Positions 42,541-51,774 of a stretch of DNA of 64,000 nt are shown here, piece by piece; positions within the stretch are counted from its first letter, which is position 1; each line of letters starts with the position of its first letter. Source of the stretch: Saccharibacillus alkalitolerans (lineage in GTDB: Bacteria; Bacillota; Bacilli; Paenibacillales; Paenibacillaceae). The stretch is taken from NCBI RefSeq assembly GCF_011090185.1, contig NZ_JAAFGS010000002.1:1-64000 (forward strand). The letters run 5' to 3'. The notes under the pieces were generated by a model that saw only the letters and a list, made by a program, of their open reading frames with translations, did not search any database and had not been told where the DNA came from. A program made the translations under genes and the position numbers.

Positions 42541-43413
42541 TCACTGCGGATCCAATCCTTTTTTCTCGCCGCGCCGCTCCAGCGGTTCGCTTCTGCCTGC
42601 CTTGAGCGCCGCGTTCACTTCGCCTCCGACGATAATGATGATCGAGCTGAGATACAGCCAGGTCAGCAGAATGATCACGCCGCCGAGGCTGCCGTACGTT
42701 TTGGTGAAATTGCCGAAGTTGCTGACATAGAACGAGAAAGCGAGCGACGTGAGCAGCCAGCCGACGGTCGCGAATATCGCGCCCGGGATCGCTTCGCGCA
42801 GCCGAATTTTCCGGTTCGGCGCGATCCAGTACAGGGCGGTGAATACGGCGATCAGAACCACGAGCGGAATGCTGTACTGCAGAGTGCTCCAGATTCGCTC
42901 GAATCCGGAAGGATAATTCAGCAGCCGGTTCACCTGATCGCCGATCCAGCTCCCGAATACGAGCAGGAGCAGGCTGACGAGCAGCACGACTCCGAGAACC
43001 AGCGTGGACAGCAGCGATACGAGGCGAATCTGCCAGAATTTGCGGTCTTCTTCGACATCGTACGCTTTATTGAGTCCTTTAATGACGGCATTGATGCCGC
43101 GCGAAGCGGTCCACAGAGTCGCGATCATCCCGATCGACAGCAGCGCCTGGCTGCCCTGCGTCACTTCGCTCAAAATGCCTTCCACGCTGTTCATCGCCGC
43201 TTCCGGAACGACCTGGCGCGCCAGCTTCATCATTTCCTCGATCGACAGATCCGCGTAGCCGACCAGCGTGACGAGAAAGATCAGAAACGGGAAAAAGGAC
43301 AGCAGCAGATAATAAGCGAGCTGGGCGCCGATACCGCCCACCTCGTCGTCTCGGATTTGCTTGAACAGCCGGTAGCCGAAATCAAGGGCGTACATCGCAT
43401 ATTTTCCGATCAT
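42541..43413 (-). CDS. YihY/BrkB-family inner membrane protein
   Basis: This 290-residue integral membrane protein has about six membrane segments. It carries the family features GGIGAQLAYYLLLSFFPFLIFLVTL (near residue 27) and YGSLGGVIILLTWLYLSS (near residue 240). The family was once thought to be ribonuclease BN but is now regarded as a membrane protein of uncertain, perhaps transport, function. Confidence 0.92.
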   Translation of the reverse strand: MIGKYAMYALDFGYRLFKQIRDDEVGGIGAQLAYYLLLSFFPFLIFLVTLVGYADLSIEEMMKLARQVVPEAAMNSVEGILSEVTQGSQALLSIGMIATLWTASRGINAVIKGLNKAYDVEEDRKFWQIRLVSLLSTLVLGVVLLVSLLLLVFGSWIGDQVNRLLNYPSGFERIWSTLQYSIPLVVLIAVFTALYWIAPNRKIRLREAIPGAIFATVGWLLTSLAFSFYVSNFGNFTKTYGSLGGVIILLTWLYLSSIIIIVGGEVNAALKAGRSEPLERRGEKKGLDPQ

Positions 43414-43601
43414 GGCGTCTCCTTCAAAATTATTCGGCCGGTGTACGGGGGGAAATCTTTCGTCCTTCGCCCCCTTGCCTACTCGTATTATACCCGTTTT
43501 CCGCCTACAACTTGCGCGAACGGGGCGGCAGGAAGATTTATAAGGAAAACTTTGCTAAGATAAACGGGTAGATCTTTTCGAAGCCGAAGGAGGAGTACGA
43601 A

Positions 43602-44552
43602 ATGCCGACGATCTTGACGCTGTACGAATTTTCCGAAGAACAAGCTGAGCAAATCCGCGACATCGCGCCGGACTACGAACTGATAAGCGCGACGACCAAA
43701 GAAGTGACCCCCGAGCAGATCCGCGAAGCGGATATTTTGGTCGGGTGGAACCGCAAAACGGAAGAAGCCGCGCTGGAAAGCGATCGGTTGAAATGGGTTC
43801 AGGCCTGGTCCGCGGGCGTCGATTATTTCCCGATGGACCGCTTCGAGGAGAAAAAAGTGCTGCTGACCAACGCCGGCGGCGTGCACGCCATTCCGATCTC
43901 CGAGCATATTTTCGCCGTCCTGCTGGCCATGACCCGCAATCTGCACGGCAACATTCGCAGCCAGGTACGCGGCAAATGGGACAAAGGCGGCACCTACGGC
44001 GAAGCGTCCGGGCAAACGATGGTCATCGTGGGCACCGGTCATATCGGGCGCGCGACGGCCAAGCTCGCCAAAGCGTTCGGCATGAAGACGATCGGCGTGC
44101 GCCATTCCGGGCGGCCCGAAGAATACATCGACGAGATGTACAAGACGGACGGCCTGGAGCAGGCTTTCGCCCAGGGCGACGTGATCGTCAATATTCTGCC
44201 GCTGACCGACGAGACGCATCACTTTTTCGATAAAGAAAGCTTCTCCCGGATGAAAAAAGGCGCCCTGTTCATCAACGTCGGCCGCGGGCCGAGCGTCGAT
44301 ACGGAAGCGCTGATCGAGGCGCTCGATTCCGGCATCCTGTCGGGCGCCGCGCTCGACGTCTTCGAGCAGGAACCGCTGCCGGAAGATCATCCGCTGTGGA
44401 AGCGCGAAGATCTCATTCTCACTCCGCACGTAGCCGGCAATACGGATCATTACGAAGAGCGCGCCGCGGACATTTTCATCGACAATCTGAAAGCCTTCGT
44501 CCGGGGCGAAACGCTGCCGCGCAACCTCGTGGACTATTCGCGCAAGTATTAG
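43602..44552 (+). CDS. D-2-hydroxyacid dehydrogenase
   Basis: This 316-residue NAD(P)-dependent dehydrogenase has GTGHIGRATAKLAKAFGM (nucleotide-binding, near residue 144). The catalytic triad residues appear in INVGRGPSVD (Arg), DVFEQEPLPEDHPLW (Glu) and TPHVAGNT (His). It resembles the glyoxylate/hydroxypyruvate reductase or phosphoglycerate dehydrogenase-like branch, but without extra domains. AAGGAGGAG precedes the ATG. The substrate is not predictable. Confidence 0.92.
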   Translation: MPTILTLYEFSEEQAEQIRDIAPDYELISATTKEVTPEQIREADILVGWNRKTEEAALESDRLKWVQAWSAGVDYFPMDRFEEKKVLLTNAGGVHAIPISEHIFAVLLAMTRNLHGNIRSQVRGKWDKGGTYGEASGQTMVIVGTGHIGRATAKLAKAFGMKTIGVRHSGRPEEYIDEMYKTDGLEQAFAQGDVIVNILPLTDETHHFFDKESFSRMKKGALFINVGRGPSVDTEALIEALDSGILSGAALDVFEQEPLPEDHPLWKREDLILTPHVAGNTDHYEERAADIFIDNLKAFVRGETLPRNLVDYSRKY

Positions 44553-44592
44553 AACGAAACCCCCTATATTCCAGTTCCTATATTATAGTAGA

Positions 44593-44635
44593 AAAAAGCA
44601 CGGACAGCCGGATCACGATGCGGCCGCCGTGCTTT
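44593..44635. terminator. Bidirectional terminator
   Basis: AAAAAAGCACGG and CCGTGCTTTTTT with additional inner pairing (GCCGG / CGGC) serve the dehydrogenase on the plus strand and the small membrane protein on the minus strand. Confidence 0.85.
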
Positions 44636-44681
44636 TTTGCCGGATTCAAGCCCCTTTTCGCTGTGATTTGGACGCCGCGAT

Positions 44682-44762
44682 TTACGATCCGCCGCCGGGC
44701 TTGGTCGCCAAGAAAGTCGTCCCGAAAATCAGGCACATCGTCAAATAACCGAGCAGGTTCAT
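44682..44762 (-). CDS. Putative 26-residue membrane peptide
   Basis: A 26-codon frame begins MNLLGYLTMCLIFGTTFLA and ends with a short Lys-Pro-Gly-rich tail. One hydrophobic helix spans almost the whole peptide. AAGGAG lies nine bases upstream of the ATG, and a bidirectional terminator follows the stop at suitable distance. This combination makes a real small membrane protein plausible. Function is unknown. Confidence 0.55.
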   Translation of the reverse strand: MNLLGYLTMCLIFGTTFLATKPGGGS

Positions 44763-44956
44763 CTGTTCATTCTCCTTCGTTTGCCTTATTGTAAGAGAAG
44801 GTCCGCAGAACAGAAGGAGGCAAACAGAACAGATCCGATCTCCTCTCTCGCCGAAATCGGTTATGATGACGATATAACGAATAAACGGACAATAGCAATC
44901 GGAAGACAGGGACATTATCTATGATCCGGCAGAACCGGAAGCAGGGAGAATCGCTT

Positions 44957-46510
44957 ATGGAACAACAGCATTCCATGTACAACAGACGTGACCGGGCGGC
45001 CAAGCCCGGCAGCGCGGTGCGCGCCGGACATACCGGCGACGCCCAGCCGCCCTTCCAGGCGCCGCTCGCCACCTCGAACGCGCTGGCGGCCGAGCTGCGC
45101 ATCCGCATCGCCCGCGGAGATTGGATCGAAGGCGAGAAGCTGCCTTCGGTGCGCCGGCTGTCGGAAGAGACCGGACTGCACCGGCTCACCGTCTACAAAG
45201 CTTATAATCTGCTCAAGGACGAAGGGTTGATCGAATCGCGGGAAAAATCCGGCTATTTCCTGACCGTATCCCGCCGGCCGGTGGAATCCGGCTTCGGCAG
45301 CGTCTTCAAATTCCGTCCTGCTTCCGGCGGCGGGCAGGAGCCGGCGGAAGCAGGACCTCCTCTGCCGGCCCTGCTCGGCGAACTGCACAGCGTCGACTGT
45401 CGCTATCAATTCTCGCAGGCGCTGATCGACCCGCTGCTGCTGCCCAATTCGTATCTGGCCGAGGAAGCCAAGCGGGTGTTCGATCTGTATCCGCGCGTGC
45501 TCGGCACTTACGCTCCGCTGCAGGGAGACGAAGATCTGCTGGCCGCGCTGCGCCGCTATCTGGCCGAGACCTGCAGCTTCGTGCCGGAAGGGCAGGAGCT
45601 TCTGGTCACGAACGGCGCCCAGGAAGCGATCCATCTGGTCTGCGAAGCGCTCGTCCGTCCAGGCGACGCGGTGCTGATCGAGCAGCCCAGCTACAGCGTC
45701 GCCATCGAGATCTTTAAGCACCGCAGCGCCCGGCTCGTGCCGGTCGGCATCCACCCGGAAGGCTACGACCTCGAGGAGCTGGAAGCGCTGATGCGCCGTT
45801 ACCGGCCGGTTCTGTTCTACTTGAATCCCACTTTCCATAACCCGACCGGCCGCTGCGTGCCTGCCGAGCAGCGCAAACAGCTTGCCGATCTGGCCGAAAA
45901 ATACGGCTGCATCCTGGTCGAGGACGACGCGTTCCGAGATATTTATTTCGGCACGCCCCCTCCGCCGCCGATCTACGGCTATGACACGGCCGGCAATACG
46001 ATCTATGTGCGCAGCTTCAGCAAGTATATTTTCCCGGGTCTTCGCATCGGCTGCATGGCGGCCCGGGCGGATATCATGCGCCGCTTGCTGACCGCCAAAG
46101 CGCGCAGCTCGGGCGGAACGCCGCTGCTGAACCAAAAAGTGTTCGTGCATCATTTCCAGTCGGAACGCTCCCGCCGCCATCTGCACAAGCTGCGCATCGC
46201 GCTGCAGCTGCGGAAGGAAGCGATGGAGACCGCGCTGGAAGGCTCCGGATGGAACTGGCACTCCCCTTCGGGCGGCCTCAGCCTGTGGGTCGAGCTGCCG
46301 GAAGGCGTCGATCCGGCGCGGCTGCTGGCCGATGCGCTGAACGGAGGACAAGGCGGCGAGACGGCATCGTTCGTACCGGGTTCGTTTTTCGATCCGTCGG
46401 GTCGTCTCGACCGGCATATCCGGCTCAGCTACTCGCTGCTCAACGAACGCCGCATCGCGGAAGGCGTGGCGCTGCTGCGCGAATATGCGCAGCGGCAGTC
46501 GGACAGGTAG
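44957..46510 (+). CDS. MocR-type GntR regulator with aminotransferase domain
   Basis: This protein of about 517 residues fuses an N-terminal GntR winged helix (about residues 45-110; LPSVRRLSEETGLHRLTVYKAYNLL) to a fold-type I PLP aminotransferase domain (about 150-515). The PLP lysine lies in SFSKYIFPGLRIG, and NPTFHNPTGR and VEDDAFRDIYF are also present. Such proteins sense PLP or amino acids and regulate metabolism. The ATG following AGGGAGA was preferred; an ATG 12 codons upstream is possible. No PLP-synthesis gene is adjacent. Confidence 0.93.
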   Translation: MEQQHSMYNRRDRAAKPGSAVRAGHTGDAQPPFQAPLATSNALAAELRIRIARGDWIEGEKLPSVRRLSEETGLHRLTVYKAYNLLKDEGLIESREKSGYFLTVSRRPVESGFGSVFKFRPASGGGQEPAEAGPPLPALLGELHSVDCRYQFSQALIDPLLLPNSYLAEEAKRVFDLYPRVLGTYAPLQGDEDLLAALRRYLAETCSFVPEGQELLVTNGAQEAIHLVCEALVRPGDAVLIEQPSYSVAIEIFKHRSARLVPVGIHPEGYDLEELEALMRRYRPVLFYLNPTFHNPTGRCVPAEQRKQLADLAEKYGCILVEDDAFRDIYFGTPPPPPIYGYDTAGNTIYVRSFSKYIFPGLRIGCMAARADIMRRLLTAKARSSGGTPLLNQKVFVHHFQSERSRRHLHKLRIALQLRKEAMETALEGSGWNWHSPSGGLSLWVELPEGVDPARLLADALNGGQGGETASFVPGSFFDPSGRLDRHIRLSYSLLNERRIAEGVALLREYAQRQSDR

Positions 46511-46538
46511 CGGAAGAAAACGGCACGGCCCGTCATTA

Positions 46539-46577
46539 AAAAGCGTCCGGGTATTTATCCCGGACGCTTTCTTTTTG
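46539..46577. terminator. Terminator between the MocR and ABC exporter genes
   Basis: AAAGCGTCCGGG and CCCGGACGCTTT pair around a seven-base loop, with TCTTTTT on the plus side and a shorter T run on the minus side. Confidence 0.85.
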
Positions 46578-46659
46578 CCGCCCTGCCGAATCCGGTGCCC
46601 GAAGCAATCCGTCCGCTTGCTTGGCTGCAGACGGAACGATCTCTGTCCTTTGCCTGTCC

Positions 46660-48486
46660 TCAGGAAGCCGTAACCGCCGACGCTTCCGCTCCCTCTTCCC
46701 TAACCTGCGCCTGGTAGAGCGCGTAATAACGGCCTTTCGACGCCATCAGTTCGTCGTGCGTCCCGATCTCGGCCGCTCTGCCCTGCTCCATCACGATAAT
46801 CCGGTCCGCGCCCTGTATCGTCGAGAGACGGTGGGCGATCACGAAGGTGGTCCGCCCTTTTTTCAGCTGATCGAGCGCCTTCTGTACCCTGCGTTCCGAT
46901 TCGTTGTCGAGCGCCGAGGTCGCTTCGTCGAGCAGCAGCACGGGAGCATCCCGCAGCAGCGCCCGGGCGATCGCGATCCGCTGCCGCTGACCGCCGGACA
47001 GGCGAGCGCCGCGTTCGCCGATTTTCGTCTCGAAACCGGCCGGGAACTCCCGAATAAAGTCGTAAGCTTCCGCCATCCTGGCCGCCCATTCGATCTCCTC
47101 ATTCCCCGCATCCGGACGCCCGTCCGCGATATTGTCGCGAATCGTTCCCGAGAACAAATGCGCCTCCTGCGGCACCCATGCGAAATAACTGCGCCGATGC
47201 TGCGGGTCCATCTTCTCCGCATCCTTGCCGTTCAGCAGCAGCCGGCCCGACTGAGGCGGATAGAGCCCGAGCAGCAGCTTGAACAGCGTCGTCTTGCCTC
47301 CTCCGCTCTCGCCGACCAGCGCGACCGTCTCGCCGGCCTGCGCGGTCAGATTCAGATTGCGCAGACCTTTGCCTTCCGTTTCTTCCCCGCTTCCATTTGC
47401 GTTTTCTCCGTCCGTCCCGTACGAGAAGCTCATATTCTCGATCTTCAGTTCGTCCAGCGAGACGGACGCTCCGCCGTTTTCGCGCAGTTCCTCCGTCTCG
47501 GCCGGCGCGTCGATTACTTTGAAGATCCGGTCGGCCGCGCCCATTCCCTGCTGCATGCTCGCCCACATGCCCGGGAGGACGGTAAACGGCATGACCAGAT
47601 AATTCATCAGCTGGATGAAGGCCAGCATGGAGCCGACGGCAATGCTGCCGGTCTTCACGAGATAAGCTCCCACCACGATCGCGCCGACGAACATCAGATT
47701 GCCGGCGAACGAACTGCCCGCCGCGCTGCCGCCCTGGATGCGGGCGCTGCGCATTTCCCAGTCGAGGATCTCCCGGCTGCGTTTCAGGAAAGCGCCGAAG
47801 GTTCGCCGCTGCATGCCGTACGCCTTGACTACGGACGGCGCGCCGAACACATCCTGCAGATAAACGGTCGCTTCGCCGATCGCCTCCTGCTGACCGGCCG
47901 CGCTGCGCCGAATCGCTTTGCCGGTCATCGCGCCGATCAGGATCATGACCGGTCCCATCGCGAAGCACAGCAGCGCCATCGGCCAGCTGATCGTCAGCAG
48001 GTAGACGAACGCTCCGATTGCCAGCAGCGGGTTGCTGATCAATCCGAACAGCGTGGTGCCCATCGCTTCGCCCACCGCCTGGTTGTCTGTGGTCATGCGA
48101 GACAGGAATTCGCCGGAGTGATGTTTATCCGTGTATCGGGTCGGCAGTCGCAGAATATGGTGCAGCGTATCTTCGCGCAGATCTTTGCGAATCGAGGCCG
48201 AAGCTTTCGTCCGCATCACCTGATCGATGTAATCTACGATGATCTCGCCGACCAGAATCGCTCCGCCGATCGACAGCAGCGTTCCCCACGATTGTTCCGA
48301 ACCGTATACCGCGGCGTTCGTGACCAGTGCCAGAAACCAAGCGATGCTCAGGCTCAAAGCGATTTTCGCCAGCGAGACGACGCTCAAGCCCGTATACAGC
48401 GCTTTGTAATTTCTTATGTAGGCGGCCATCCGTCTGAATGTTCCTTTTGCCGGGTTTCCCGGATTACCCTCGATTGAGCCATTCAT
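46660..48486 (-). CDS. ABC exporter, fused permease and ATPase
   Basis: This 608-residue half-transporter has a six-helix transmembrane domain (about residues 25-330) and a C-terminal ATPase with GESGGGKTTLFKLL (Walker A), LSGGQRQRIAIARALL (signature) and VLLLDEATSALDNES (Walker B). It belongs to the MsbA/BmrA-like multidrug or lipid exporter group and would act as a homodimer. A short charged insert (GENANGSGEETEG) lies just before the Walker A region. It is monocistronic. Confidence 0.93.
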   Translation of the reverse strand: MNGSIEGNPGNPAKGTFRRMAAYIRNYKALYTGLSVVSLAKIALSLSIAWFLALVTNAAVYGSEQSWGTLLSIGGAILVGEIIVDYIDQVMRTKASASIRKDLREDTLHHILRLPTRYTDKHHSGEFLSRMTTDNQAVGEAMGTTLFGLISNPLLAIGAFVYLLTISWPMALLCFAMGPVMILIGAMTGKAIRRSAAGQQEAIGEATVYLQDVFGAPSVVKAYGMQRRTFGAFLKRSREILDWEMRSARIQGGSAAGSSFAGNLMFVGAIVVGAYLVKTGSIAVGSMLAFIQLMNYLVMPFTVLPGMWASMQQGMGAADRIFKVIDAPAETEELRENGGASVSLDELKIENMSFSYGTDGENANGSGEETEGKGLRNLNLTAQAGETVALVGESGGGKTTLFKLLLGLYPPQSGRLLLNGKDAEKMDPQHRRSYFAWVPQEAHLFSGTIRDNIADGRPDAGNEEIEWAARMAEAYDFIREFPAGFETKIGERGARLSGGQRQRIAIARALLRDAPVLLLDEATSALDNESERRVQKALDQLKKGRTTFVIAHRLSTIQGADRIIVMEQGRAAEIGTHDELMASKGRYYALYQAQVREEGAEASAVTAS

Positions 48487-48725
48487 TTTTTCTCCCCGCT
48501 TCCCTTGGTTTTCTTTCTCGTATCCAGTATAAGGGAATCGAGGATCTTTCGAATTGGCCGCCGGACCGGAATTCCTGTCCGTCTTCGGACCGAGTCGACA
48601 GGCGGCCTGCGACGGAGCGACGGAGCGAAGGAATGCCGGGAAACGGATTAAGCAAGGCGCGGCAGACTTCTTCGGCCGCGAAACCGCATCTTCCGTTCGC
48701 GAAGCCGTGTACGCGCGGCAATGCC

Positions 48726-48770
48726 AAAAAGCCCGCGGGAAGCGAAGATTTTCCTTCGCTTCCCGCGGGC
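48726..48770 (-). terminator. Terminator of the LLM oxidoreductase gene
   Basis: A perfect 17-bp stem (GCCCGCGGGAAGCGAAG and its complement) with a six-base loop is followed on the minus strand by TTTTTGGC. Confidence 0.92.
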
Positions 48771-48790
48771 TGCGCCGCCGGCATCCGGAT

Positions 48791-49750
48791 TCATTGTTCC
48801 GATTCGATCAGACCTGCCGCTTCCGCCGTCAGACGGAAAGACTCCAGCCGGTCCCCGTAATTCATGACCGGACAGACGACCATGATTTCGTCCGCGTCGT
48901 AAGCGTCCCGAATTTCCAGCAGCCGTTCGCGCACGCGCCTTATATCGCCCACGACGAGCGACATGCGGTCGTCCTTGCCTTTCAGATCGGGACGTCCGAC
49001 CGGCGATTCCGGGAACTGCGCCCGGAACTGCTCCGCCAGCGTCAAAGCGGCGCCGTCCGTCTCCGCGCAGATCGCGTGCACCGCGACCATCACGTAAGGC
49101 TTCTCTCGCGTCGGCGAAGGCGTGAACGCTTCGCGGTAGCTCTCCACGATTTCCGGCCCGTCGCCCGAACTCATGAACTGCCCGAACGCGTAATAAGCGC
49201 CGCAGGAAGCCGCCATGCCTGCGCTCTTCGTGTTTGTCCCGAGCATCCACAATTCGGGCGGCTGCGCAGGTTCCGGCCGCGCCCTTACGGACTCGCCGTC
49301 GTAGCGGTAGCTGCCGTTCATCAGTTCGCACAGCTGATGCACCTTCTCCGGCATCTCGCCCACATGCGCGAGGAAATTGCCGCTCAGCGCCATCGTCGTA
49401 TGCGCGTCGCCGCCGGGCGCCCGCCCGATCCCCAGATCGATCCGGCCCGGGTACAGGGCAGACAGCAGGTTGAAGCATTCGGCGACCTTGAGCGGGCTGT
49501 AGTGCGGCAGCAGTACGGCACCGGCACCGATACGAATGCGGCTGGTGCGCGCCCCGATATGCGCCAACATAACTTCCGGCGCCGTGCATGCCAGAGACTC
49601 CATGCCGTGATGCTCGGACAGCCAGTAGCGCCCGTAGCCCCAGCTCTCGGCGCTGGCGGCAAGTTTTGCCGATTGGCTCAGCGCTTCTTCGTCCGCGGCT
49701 CCCCCGAGCCGCGGCGACATATCCAGGATTCCCAATGCCAATTTCGTCAT
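48791..49750 (-). CDS. LLM-class flavin-dependent oxidoreductase
   Basis: This 319-residue luciferase-like monooxygenase has the TIM-barrel family features GYGRYWLSEHHGMESLACTAPEVMLAHI (near residue 38), LLPHYSPLKVAECFNLLSALYPGRIDLGIGRAPG (near residue 80) and GDIRRVRERLLEI near the C terminus. It probably uses reduced flavin supplied by a separate reductase. It is of the MsnO8/YwcH-like type. The substrate is unknown. Confidence 0.93.
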   Translation of the reverse strand: MTKLALGILDMSPRLGGAADEEALSQSAKLAASAESWGYGRYWLSEHHGMESLACTAPEVMLAHIGARTSRIRIGAGAVLLPHYSPLKVAECFNLLSALYPGRIDLGIGRAPGGDAHTTMALSGNFLAHVGEMPEKVHQLCELMNGSYRYDGESVRARPEPAQPPELWMLGTNTKSAGMAASCGAYYAFGQFMSSGDGPEIVESYREAFTPSPTREKPYVMVAVHAICAETDGAALTLAEQFRAQFPESPVGRPDLKGKDDRMSLVVGDIRRVRERLLEIRDAYDADEIMVVCPVMNYGDRLESFRLTAEAAGLIESEQ

Positions 49751-49960
49751 GATGCCTCATGCCCCTTCCCTCGCGTCCGGATTGCTCCGGTCCGCCGCTC
49801 TCTCTTGCTGTCCGGCCAAATGCCGCGGCTTTCGCCGGCGCCGTTCTTCACGCTTCCCGGCGCTTTCCGCCGAAGGCTGGATGTCCCTTCGTATGCGGAT
49901 TCCGCCTTCTGCTTCCTTTGACGCCGTTTCTTCCGATTTGTTGCGGGAAGCAAAGAAAGG

Positions 49961-51367
49961 TCAGTCGATGTCGTAGATGGAACCGACTTTAAGTCCGTAC
50001 AGCTCGTTGTAGATTTTTTCCGCGAACATGTCCGTCATGCCGGCGATGTAGTCGATGACCATCCGCTCCCACGTCCACACGGGCGTCTCCTGCCGCTGGT
50101 CGCGTTCGAAGCGGTGAATCCAGTCGCCGGGAATGATCGAGATCGCCGTTTTCGGATCGACGAACGCGTCCCACAGCCGCCGGATAATCCACTCGCTGCG
50201 TTTTTGCAGGCGCTGCACGCGCAGGTCGCGAATCATGGTAACCCAGGCGAAGCTTTTCAGCACGCTTACCGTCCGCAGCATATCGTCGTTTTCCGCGCCG
50301 TCTTTGACGAACGTCACTTTTTTCCAGCTGCCGTCGTCGATTACGCCGAGACTGCTGACGAAATGGTTGACCCAATAGGCTTTCACTTCGCGGCGGGTAC
50401 GGGAAAAGTCACGGTCGCATACCGGCCATTTCGCGTTCCAGACCCGCAGGTAGTCGTCCAGCACCGAGCTGACCTTCAGACTGATCGCTTCGCGCCCCAT
50501 TCCCTGCCATACCCGATCTTCGAGCGTTTGAATTTTTTCGATGATCAGCCGGTGGGTGCTCTCGTCGTGCATGAAATGCTCGTGCACTTCGATCTTGCCC
50601 GCCTTGATGCCGTCCTCCAGATCGTGCGCGGAATAGGCGATGTCGTCGCACAAGTCCATCAGCTGCGCTTCGAGCGTCGTCCGGCGTTCGGGAATGCGCC
50701 ATTCCTTGCGGATCTCCGAGATGTAATTCCATTCGCTGCGGTACATCCCTTTTTTATTTTCAAGCCCGGAGAACGGATATTTGTTGATGCCGAGCAGCAC
50801 CGCGTCCGACAGATTCAGCCCGTCGAGATTTTCCCGTTTCTCCAAAAACATCATTAACCGAAAATTGTGCGCGTTCCCCTCGAAATGTTCGTAGCGGTAG
50901 CGCATTTCGCTGCGTTTCTCGCGCTTCTGCTCGGCATTTTCCTTCTTGCCCCGGAGCGCCTTGCGCGTGCGTTCCTCGATCAGCTTCTCCAAAATGTCGG
51001 CCAGCACTTCTTCGCCCTTGTGCCCGAACGGCGGATGGCCGAAATCGTGCGCGATCGACGCGCATTCCACCACTTCCGGATCGAGCACAAGTCCCGGATT
51101 GTCCGCGCGTTCCAGCGTAATCTCCGGATATTGAAACACGAGGTTTTTCGCCGCCTGCCGCGCGATCTGCGCCACTTCGAGCGAATGCGTCAGCCGCGTG
51201 CGATAATAGTCGCCCGTCCCCGCGCCGAATACCTGCGACTTGCCCTGCAGCCGGCGGAACGTCGGGGAATGGATCAGCCTCGAATAGTCCCGTTCGAACG
51301 AGGACCGCGAAGCTTCGTGCTTGTCTTCGGCATGCTGCCGGTGTTCTCTTTTGTCCGTCAAACTCAT
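49961..51367 (-). CDS. HD-domain dNTP triphosphohydrolase (dGTPase family)
   Basis: This protein of about 468 residues has a dGTPase-type HD domain. RTRLTHSLEVAQIARQ, IAHDFGHPPFGHKGEEVL and LMDLCDDIAYSAHDLEDGI supply the metal-binding His and Asp residues. The N-terminal SFERDYSRLIHSPTFRRLQGKSQVF is characteristic. The ATG giving MSLTDKRE was chosen over an upstream TTG. It probably hydrolyses dNTPs to nucleosides and triphosphate in the cytosol and may contribute to phage resistance, though no direct evidence for that is seen. Confidence 0.92.
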   Translation of the reverse strand: MSLTDKREHRQHAEDKHEASRSSFERDYSRLIHSPTFRRLQGKSQVFGAGTGDYYRTRLTHSLEVAQIARQAAKNLVFQYPEITLERADNPGLVLDPEVVECASIAHDFGHPPFGHKGEEVLADILEKLIEERTRKALRGKKENAEQKREKRSEMRYRYEHFEGNAHNFRLMMFLEKRENLDGLNLSDAVLLGINKYPFSGLENKKGMYRSEWNYISEIRKEWRIPERRTTLEAQLMDLCDDIAYSAHDLEDGIKAGKIEVHEHFMHDESTHRLIIEKIQTLEDRVWQGMGREAISLKVSSVLDDYLRVWNAKWPVCDRDFSRTRREVKAYWVNHFVSSLGVIDDGSWKKVTFVKDGAENDDMLRTVSVLKSFAWVTMIRDLRVQRLQKRSEWIIRRLWDAFVDPKTAISIIPGDWIHRFERDQRQETPVWTWERMVIDYIAGMTDMFAEKIYNELYGLKVGSIYDID

Positions 51368-51561
51368 ATCGGTCCAGCCTCGCCCTCTCTGTCTGATCAA
51401 TCGATTAGAGTCGATTATACCCGTTTTCCCATGCGCGTAAAAGAGAGTCGGGTCGTCCGCTTTCCATTATACCAGAGTGTGCGGGTTTGAAACCCGGAAC
51501 GCGTGTACGGCCGGCGCAAAAAAGACGAAAAGAGAAGAACGAAAGACCGCTCGGCCGGATG

Positions 51562-51726
51562 TCAGGACGCTTGCTCGAGAAAGACTTTACGCACGGAAGG
51601 AAGAAGCGTCGCGATCAAAATCGCCAGAGCGAGCCCCGTATAGACCAGATGCACCGCGGAAACCGAGTTCATCATGTAAGTCTGAACCGAAATCCAGATC
51701 AGCTGTCCGAATCCGACGTAAAGCAT
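51562..51726 (-). CDS. Putative 54-residue membrane protein in the lysis cassette
   Basis: A 54-codon frame starts MLYVGFGQLIWISVQTYMM and has two hydrophobic segments (about residues 2-18 and 26-44) with a basic/acidic tail ending VFLEQAS. It starts 48 bp after the amidase stop on the same strand, so it may be the third gene of a holin-amidase-small protein unit. No good ribosome site is visible, so coupling to the amidase or a remnant of a longer gene are both possible. Confidence 0.5.
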   Translation of the reverse strand: MLYVGFGQLIWISVQTYMMNSVSAVHLVYTGLALAILIATLLPSVRKVFLEQAS

Positions 51727-51774
51727 TCAGCTTAACGGATAGGGCGGCTCCGGCGCGCGGACAAGCCTCACATC

